Origin: Epithemia pelagica
Taxonomy: Eukaryota > Bacillariophyta > Bacillariophyceae > Surirellales > Surirellaceae
DNA: 64,000 bases
Reading direction: 5' to 3'
NCBI GenBank assembly: GCA_946965045.2
Contig: OX337241.1
Span: 2,351,744 to 2,415,743 of the forward strand
Shown: one piece after another, positions 57,844 to 64,000 of the stretch
Position numbering within the stretch: position 1 is the stretch's first letter
How the letters are laid out: each line of letters begins with the position of its first letter
The notes under the pieces: model-generated
The model's input: only the letters and a program-made list of their open reading frames with translations
Database searches by the model: none
What the model was told of the DNA's origin: nothing
Made by a program: the position numbers and the translations under genes

Positions 57844-58032
57844 ACTATTCTCATTAAATTATTTGTAAGAAAGGAATCGTTGAAATCACATTGTAATCTG
57901 TAACTCGAATAGGCATCATGGTTAAAGTGGGTTTTCTTTTCTCCGCGTCTTCTGAGATGTGGGTAGCTTTTTGCATGTCAACTTTGGTCGCAGTTCGGTG
58001 CCGAGAGATCCTTCTCGCAGAATCTTTTTCCC
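57844..58032. other. Spacer between complex I subunit and plastid-type gene
   Basis: 189 bp. The S3 equivalent carries about 50 extra bases after CGCGTCTTC (from 63856), so S2 has a deletion or S3 an insertion here. Confidence 0.5.
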
Positions 58033-58818
58033 ATGATGGCCATGGCACCGCCGTCGCCCAGAAGGAGAACGCAGTTGTGGATCGACAGGACTCGAATGTT
58101 TGTGACAGTCCTTACGTGGTGGTCCTATTGGTTCCTCTTCTTCCTGGACGAAAGCCATGGATTTTTGTCACCAAGAATCACTTCGTTCCAACATCATCCG
58201 CAGGACGTCGGGCGATGGCAACCAGAGTCGCGTGGCGTAGGTTGTGCTGGTAGAAATGGTGGTCGTCCAGTCCTCCGAGTGTCTTCCTTGCAGGCGACTG
58301 GTTCTGATTCTTTTGTGGACCATCATGAGTCGTCGGAAGGATTGTATCGTCGGTTTGCCACGGTCGCATGGAACAAACTCTTGGACACGGGTTGGTTGGT
58401 ACAAGAAATGGCCAACAACAACGACACAGACAAAGAATCCACAGGACTGGATTCGGAAGAAACTGCCTCGGATTCCTCCGAGACTCGTACCTTTGAACGA
58501 TTGCACGTTCAACAAGCTCCTGCCAAGGGAATGCCACCCGGCAGTACGGTCAAGATTGAAATTCGTGCCCTTCGACCGTCGAGACCCGACGTTCCTGTGC
58601 AATATGCCCGATTGGCCTTGCTGGAAACCCTTGTGCCCTCCAATTCAACAGCAACAACAACAACAACAAGAAGGATTCAAAGTCAGGGCATTCAAGTCTT
58701 GAATTTGGTCGTCTTTCCCTCTCCCGACAACCACCACCCTCAGCCACACCCACAACAAGAACAACCGTCAGCTGCCGCACGAGTGCGCACAACAGCTGTA
58801 ACGGCACTTGTGCCCTAA
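58033..58818 (+). CDS. Probable plastid-targeted protein of unknown function, 3' end at duplication junction
   Basis: 261 residues. The basic start (MMAMAPPSPRRRTQLW) and hydrophobic TVLTWWSYWFLFFL, followed by ESHGFLSPRITSF, resemble a diatom bipartite plastid presequence: a signal peptide, then a transit peptide starting with Phe, here G/F in place of the usual A/F. The mature part (STVKIEIRALRPSRPDVPVQYARLALL) is not recognised. The frame stops 33 bases before the S2/S3 junction, in a Gln/Pro/Thr-rich stretch. The natural C-terminus may therefore be missing. The second copy would start at the window end (about 63987). Confidence 0.5.
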   Translation: MMAMAPPSPRRRTQLWIDRTRMFVTVLTWWSYWFLFFLDESHGFLSPRITSFQHHPQDVGRWQPESRGVGCAGRNGGRPVLRVSSLQATGSDSFVDHHESSEGLYRRFATVAWNKLLDTGWLVQEMANNNDTDKESTGLDSEETASDSSETRTFERLHVQQAPAKGMPPGSTVKIEIRALRPSRPDVPVQYARLALLETLVPSNSTATTTTTRRIQSQGIQVLNLVVFPSPDNHHPQPHPQQEQPSAAARVRTTAVTALVP

Positions 58819-58882
58819 GCAGTCTACCCTCGTTATATATTGTATCAAACGAGTAATTTCCCTTCCACTTGCAAAATATCGC

Positions 58883-59437
58883 CTAGAGACGAATGCCGAT
58901 GAATTTCTTGAAGCGATCACGGCGCGTCTCCACTGTGCCTCCGGCGGCAAGGCCGTAGAAACCCAGCGCGGCATTCAACGCAGGCCCATTCATGGTGTTC
59001 AAAGCTTGAAGAGTGGCAGGAAACTGGGGAAATGGGTTCCCAGTGCCATTATTCAACGGAGTAAGTATATCATTTTGATGGACAGCCACGGCGTTGCTTT
59101 GACGTGCATTGATATTTACGAGTTGTGCATTGATATTTACGAGTTGTGCATTGATAGGAGCCAAGCCAGCAGCCAACGCAGGACCAAACCAAGCAGGGGC
59201 TCCTCCCCCCGCCACAACGCCTGTGGCAGCAGCAGTGCAACGTGCTTGGAACGCTTCGTGATCCCCGTACTCTGCTTCCGTGATGGAACCATTTTGAAAT
59301 AGGCCCTCCGCTATTTTCTTGCGCTTTGCAGACCGAGTGACGCGGACATTGGCAGGCCCAGCTGCGCCAACGTCGACAACTAAATCGAGAGCCGCTTGAG
59401 CACTAGCGTTTGCAACTGCAGGTGGATTGAACGCCAT
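58883..59437 (-). CDS. Small conserved protein, family M, copy 3
   Basis: 184 residues, identical to copy 2 including the extra heptad. Function unknown. Confidence 0.52.
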   Translation of the reverse strand: MAFNPPAVANASAQAALDLVVDVGAAGPANVRVTRSAKRKKIAEGLFQNGSITEAEYGDHEAFQARCTAAATGVVAGGGAPAWFGPALAAGLAPINAQLVNINAQLVNINARQSNAVAVHQNDILTPLNNGTGNPFPQFPATLQALNTMNGPALNAALGFYGLAAGGTVETRRDRFKKFIGIRL

Positions 59438-59746
59438 GGTATGGTAATGACAAAATGACATCGAGTTCACGAAAAACTTTTCGCGCGGATGCTTGTCTGT
59501 CGTGCGTACGTCGTGACGCGGCAGGAGTTCGGGAGCAGATGTTCGGACATCAGATGGACGAGCACGCGCGGAGCGCGCACACGGCCACGGCCAGCGCGCA
59601 ACTGTGGATGGAGCTGGGAAGCAGAACATCGGCATCAGAGTCGAGCTCACAATTTTGGGATAGTGAGTAGAGACTTCGAAATCTGCCATCTCAAGTGGAG
59701 GACATCAAACTAGATAGTTCTAAGGATTCAAAAACTGTTTGCTACG

Positions 59747-60127
59747 ATGACTGTTTCGACTAATCCTTTCTTTGAGGACGACGACTTCTTCTTCCCGCCT
59801 CCGGACCCGCCTCAACAGGATCCTTTGATGGGTTTGAAAGGTCCTCCCCCTTCCAACGGGACTGCTTCTGACATTCCTGTTGTCTCCCAACTTTCCCAAG
59901 GAAATGATACCCATGCTGGTGTTTCGGAAACCGAAGTGGTCGACCTATGCTCGGTAGATGGTGACGGGCCCGGCGTGCGGGCCCGTCCCAAATTCGACTC
60001 GGTGATGAAAGAATCGCTGCGACGCTTGTGCATATGGAAGGTTTTGCAAGAACAACATGAGCGAGAGCAACAACAACAACAACAACAAGATTATCATGGT
60101 CTGCTGCTGCTCCGCAGAACGTCGTGA
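59747..60127 (+). CDS. Small acidic protein, family V, copy 3
   Basis: 126 residues, identical to copy 2, with the EVVDLC motif and the ankyrin-antisense tail from 60098. Function unknown. Confidence 0.48.
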   Translation: MTVSTNPFFEDDDFFFPPPDPPQQDPLMGLKGPPPSNGTASDIPVVSQLSQGNDTHAGVSETEVVDLCSVDGDGPGVRARPKFDSVMKESLRRLCIWKVLQEQHEREQQQQQQQDYHGLLLLRRTS

Positions 60128-61233
60128 TGATGAAAGGGACACGGTAGAGGGGGTATCGTCGATAGTCTCGTTGTTCCGTTCCGACTCTTCCCACATGCGT
60201 GCCGTTTCTTTATCATGAGGAGGACGAGGAGGAGACGCTGGGAGTGGCATGGCAGCCAGTCCTCCCGACGGACTGAGTTGAAGCACCACTCCCGGTTTGG
60301 TCGTCAAGTCCATTTCGTCATCGTCGTGGTTGTTCCAACAGGGTGATGGTTGCTCTAGTACTCGAATGGAAGGACCATCATTACTGGACAAGGACGATTC
60401 ATCGCCGCAGTCGCAATACAAAAACACGCCATGATGGTTCGTCGTCTTTTTGGGTGGACTGTACTCATTCACTGATTCTTCCCCTCCCACCGGTTGTGGG
60501 CCATGGGGAAGGAGGAATCTTCGTGGTTCGACACTCCCCAAATCGACATCTTCTGCATTGTCACCACTTGGTTGGGGAAAAACCGTTGGAAATTGGGGAA
60601 AGGATCCGTTTCGATGGTCTCGCCAGGAACGCAACTTCTTGGCCAATCTTGTTGTTGTTGGCGTTCTCCTCCTCCTGGGAGGAACCCCCCGTCGTCGTGT
60701 CGTAGTAGTATGGTGTGGCCATTTGTGTCCTTCTTGTTGTTGATGTTGGGGACGACCCGGACGACGATTACGACTACGACGACCGCTGGTCTCGTGGTTC
60801 TTCTGGCTCGGATAATGTGGGGTTGGATGGACACGGCGGCTGTGGCTGTGGCATCCATCACCGAGTGGTGTTGTTGGAGCAAGAGTTGTACCACTTCCAC
60901 GGGTGGATCCAAGGCACAGACCAAATGCAAAGGCATGACAGTCAACTCCAAATCGACACCCTCCGAAAGGGCAATGCAAACTTCCATGGCCAGTTCTTCT
61001 GGATACCGATGTACACGAATCAAGACACGTTGCCAATCCTGACGCAAAATCAAGGCCCACAGCGGTGAAGAAGAAGAAGAAGAAGAGGACCGAAGAAGCG
61101 GACATGTCGTCGTCATGGTTCGAGTGGAGAATGGGTTTCTCTTCCAGACAACATGTTCCGGAACGCAAGACTTATTGAGGGGAGGATCAAAGGGTCGTGC
61201 TGGCAATGGAGGCACTGCCAATTGGTTTCCCAT
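60098..61233 (-). pseudogene. Ankyrin 5' half, frameshifted (S3)
   Basis: Same start (61233), same one-base deletion near 60817 and same breakpoint as the S2 copy. The defect therefore predates the tandem duplication. Confidence 0.85.
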
Positions 61234-61923
61234 GCTGGTGTGTGTGTCCACGATATTGGTACCTTGTTGCTCGTTCTAGAATACTGGTGAAACCGAAAAA
61301 AATAAGAGCCACGATCAGTGTGCGCAAGTTTTGGTTGGTGGTGGGAATGGTGGAACCTGGATGCTTTTCCTGGAGGCCTCTCCCACCAAACCACTCCGTG
61401 TGTGTGTCTTGCACATTGGAATCCACAACCACCACCACATGGATCTCTCTCTCTCTCTCTCTTGGTTACAGAACGCTCCACCAGAATCAGGCATGTTCCT
61501 TGGTAGAGTGTTGGAATTTGTCCGCACCTCTATGGAAAAAGGTCCTGAAGGAAAGGATCCTTCCGTACACCGTTGACCCGCCACAAACACTGGTTCCCGC
61601 CTCGTAGGAATGGAACTACCAATCCCATCTACTCGAGGAAGAATCATCCTCCTGTAGTCCACTCCGCAACAATATCCCTAATAGTTAGCTTTCGGCAGTT
61701 CCTGGAAGCTGAGAAACCCTCTACCTACCTAGTAGTTCGAGATTGTTGGAACCCAGCCAGCATGACAAGTGGCCTTGGACGAGACAGTAGAATGGAATAA
61801 TAACGACTACTGGTGGATCATCTGCCCATCCATCTCGCGTCCAAAGCTCTTGTATGGGCAGGGTGACTTTTAGGTTCAACATTGTCCCCTTTGGCCATTC
61901 TGGGAGAATGTTTGAACCCTGTA

Positions 61924-62001
61924 ATGAAGAGAGAGCCCTTTTATGATCGCGATCCTTGCACTCCAGCTAGGAGTGCGATCATAAAAGCGCTCTCCCTTCA
62001 T
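61924..62001. repeat. Inverted repeat, 27-bp arms (S3 copy)
   Basis: Third copy of the hairpin described at 46341-46418. Confidence 0.9.
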
Positions 62002-62594
62002 CACGGTCTGGAAGGCAGTAGATGAGTCCGACACTGGGACCCGTCCAATCGACGTTGCGATGCCTTGATTTGTAGGGAGAATTTTGCCGCCGAACGGAAA
62101 TCTCTCATGACCACCGCAGAGCCTTTTTTGTTCTTCCAATTCTGGTAATTTCTCTTGCAGGTCTTCCTTGGCAGTGCTTTGTTGTTGTTCTTGTTGTTGT
62201 TTGGCCATGCTTCTTTTTTGAGCCTCGAGGACGGTGCAACTCCTTCCATATGATTGGTATCTGTGGCCGTCGGTTGCATGCCTTCAACTTTTGGCTCCAT
62301 GTGCTGCGTCTCGTGATTTGTGTCATGTTGGAACTCTGGGAACAAGCGAAACAAGAGCTTCAACAGAATCATCTTTGTAATCTTCCCGACTCTTGGTCCT
62401 CCTTCTCGTCGCTATGGTCTACGGCCACGTTCTTATTGTATCAATCCCATGCACTGAATTTGGTACAAAATTACAAGGATGTGAGTCGTTAGTACCTGGA
62501 AGCTGAGAAACTCTCTACACCTACCTAGTAGTTCGAGATTGTTGGAACCGCCAGTACAGGGCTCCAAGAAGAACAGACGCATGACAGTGGCCTT

Positions 62595-62840
62595 GGACGA
62601 GACAGCAGAATGGAATGCTAACGACTGCTGTTGGATCATCCACCAGTCGTTCGTATACCATTCTGCTGTCTCGTCCAAAAAGGACACAAGGACCGATTGC
62701 CATGCTTTTGTTCTTGCAGTCTTTATCATGGACATAGAGGTAGTCATGACAGTCCGGCCTTGGACGAGACAGAAGAATGGTATACGAACGACTGGTGGAT
62801 CATCCACCAGTCGTTCGTATACCATTCTGCAATCTCGTCC
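62595..62840. repeat. Two adjacent palindromes (S3 copy)
   Basis: Same as 56692-56937, shifted by 5,903. Confidence 0.88.
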
Positions 62841-63299
62841 AGAAAGGACACTAATCCCGACTGCCATGCTTGTTCGTGCAGTCTTTATCATGGACATCGA
62901 GGAAGTTGTTTGGAGGGTGTGGAGTAGCGTGGAGGCCGCTTGTTGATGATCGATCATTGTCTGACAGAGTCTCTTGCTGCTGTATGGTCGTTGATGGCAG
63001 TCCCAGGAAAAGGGTTCAATCCCTAATACTTAGTATCCCAAGAAGATTTCAGTTTTTCAGAGCTCAATCATCTCTTTAAGTCGTAGCGTTAGGGCGTGTA
63101 GTGGAACCGACGCACATATGCGAAGGGCGATGGCGGCGCAGCGACACACATCCATTACAGCAACAGGTTTTGTTGTGTGTGCATACAAGCTGTCGTTGTT
63201 GTTGTTCCTGTGTGAGCAAAGAAGTGTATTGCTTGTGTCATCCGTTTGGACAAGAAAGGAACGTATTTTTTTTCTGGACAGTGAGAAGCGTACAACAAC

Positions 63300-63746
63300 A
63301 TGTTTTCGACGAGATCCTCTTTGCTCCTCCGGTCCCTTGGTCGGACACCTCCCACGACGACACTGGGTCGCGTCCGTCACATGGGCGGCGGCAAAATGCC
63401 CGTACCACAATCCATGAAGGCCAAACTGTGGGGTGGTGTGACGGAACGAGAAGGATGGGAAGATAGTTTTTACGTGACATCGGCCTTGGCCTGTTTGGGC
63501 TTTTACTTGTATTTTTTCATGACCCCCGACACCAATATTCAATCCTGGGCCCGCAACGAAGCCGCAGCTCGATTGCGTCTCAAGGAAGAACATGGGTTCA
63601 CTGATTTTAAATTTGGAACGCATTATCAAGACAAGTTGCTGGATAGCCGTAGAACGGAGTGGGATGATTTGGGCAGCAAATTTGATCCCTTCAAGGAGGA
63701 AGACGACGATGACGACGAAGATGATGAAGAAGAAGATGACGAATAA
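63300..63746 (+). CDS. Mitochondrial complex I ESSS/NDUFB11-like subunit, copy 2
   Basis: 148 residues, identical to the protein at 57397, with presequence, one membrane span (VTSALACLGFYLYFFM), the PDTNIQSWARNEA motif and an acidic tail. Both copies have the same 5' flank (about 600 bases), so both could be expressed and raise gene dosage. Confidence 0.62.
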   Translation: MFSTRSSLLLRSLGRTPPTTTLGRVRHMGGGKMPVPQSMKAKLWGGVTEREGWEDSFYVTSALACLGFYLYFFMTPDTNIQSWARNEAAARLRLKEEHGFTDFKFGTHYQDKLLDSRRTEWDDLGSKFDPFKEEDDDDDEDDEEEDDE

Positions 63747-64000
63747 ACTATTCTCATTAAATTATTTGTAAGAAAGGAATCGTTGAAATCACATTGTAAT
63801 CTGTAACTCGAATAGGCATCATGGTTCAAGTGGGTTTTCTCTTCTCCGCGTCTTCAATGAAAAAGCAAGGGACAAGATATGTTACTCGGGGTAGCTAGCG
63901 GTAGCTGATGTGGGTAGCTTTTTGCATGTCAACTTTGGTCGCAGTTCGGTGCCGAGAGATCCTTCTCGCAGAATCTTATAAGGTTACCATGATGGCCATG
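63747..64000. other. Right end of window
   Basis: Follows S2 up to about 63855, then has ~50 bases not in S2 before rejoining at TGTGGGTAGC. From about 63977 the two differ again (CTTATAAGGTTACC against CTTTTTCCC). The start of a second plastid-type gene may lie at 63991. Confidence 0.45.

Larger units (their letters stand above)
52949..58851. repeat. 5,903-bp tandem duplication, first copy (S2)
   Basis: Every feature between 52949 and about 57930 recurs 5,903 bases further on with almost no change. The junction to the next copy falls at AGTAATTT (58852). Its left ~4 kb also matches S1 (43256-46997). Confidence 0.92.
61234..63299. other. Non-coding duplicated DNA with foldbacks (S3)
   Basis: Same content as 55331-57396, including the hairpin at 61924-62001 and palindromes at 62595-62676 and 62762-62840. 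No further gene is supported. Confidence 0.5.
58852..64000. repeat. 5,903-bp tandem duplication, second copy (S3), cut by window end
   Basis: Collinear with S2 at an offset of 5,903. Differences noticed include the 54756-54770 region (one substitution) and the segment after 63830. Confidence 0.92.

Overview
This is nuclear DNA of a eukaryote, most likely a raphid pennate diatom. Coding exons are separated by short GT-AG introns (70-230 bp), several with CTAAC-type branch motifs. Two Ty1/copia retrotransposons of the kind common in diatoms are present, together with a nuclear gene for a mitochondrial complex I subunit and a gene with a diatom-like bipartite plastid presequence. The species cannot be fixed from sequence alone; Seminavis/Nitzschia-like raphid pennates are plausible.

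Layout. 1-3716: the 5' part of a Copia element on the minus strand (short LTR, primer site, gag, start of pol running off the window). 3717-6660: a GT92-type glycosyltransferase cut by the LTR, a kelch fragment, and a frameshifted kelch gene on the minus strand. 6660-7393: repeat-rich intergenic DNA with a 120-bp symmetrical inverted repeat. 7394-11544: a seven-exon gene whose core matches tyrosine recombinases (Crypton-like), with SIM-like and Pro/His-rich tails. 12871-17036: an ornithine-decarboxylase-like gene that has lost the PLP lysine, convergent with an ankyrin gene.

That ankyrin gene is split. Its 3' half ends at 17036, and its 5' half resumes in the same orientation at 44491, at exactly adjacent bases as judged by the intact paralogue. 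The 27.5 kb in between is a stack of nested events. A roughly 2.7-kb segment (CT-rich DNA, a dynamin-related gene fragment and two small divergent genes) holds a 6.3-kb Copia element with 461-bp LTRs differing at only two positions. The Copia pol is in turn broken by an ~18.45-kb gene-carrying DNA transposon (about 21076-39525). This large element carries a probable DDE-type transposase, a three-exon gene, two facing Cys-rich paralogues, and a spliced 2151-residue protein. That protein has two RING fingers and a C-terminal domain resembling a 2-oxoglutarate/Fe(II) dioxygenase. TGCGCA-rich arrays lie near both ends, and a tandem-repeat block lies near the right end.

44491-64000: segmental duplications. 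A second ODC-like/ankyrin pair (46998-52272) lies between one partial copy and two tandem 5,903-bp copies (52949-58851 and 58852 to the end). Each tandem copy holds two small divergent genes, a truncated ankyrin 5' half, foldback repeats and a complete complex I ESSS/NDUFB11-like gene. Only the first copy shows a plastid-targeted gene, truncated at the junction. No rRNA, tRNA or CRISPR features were seen.
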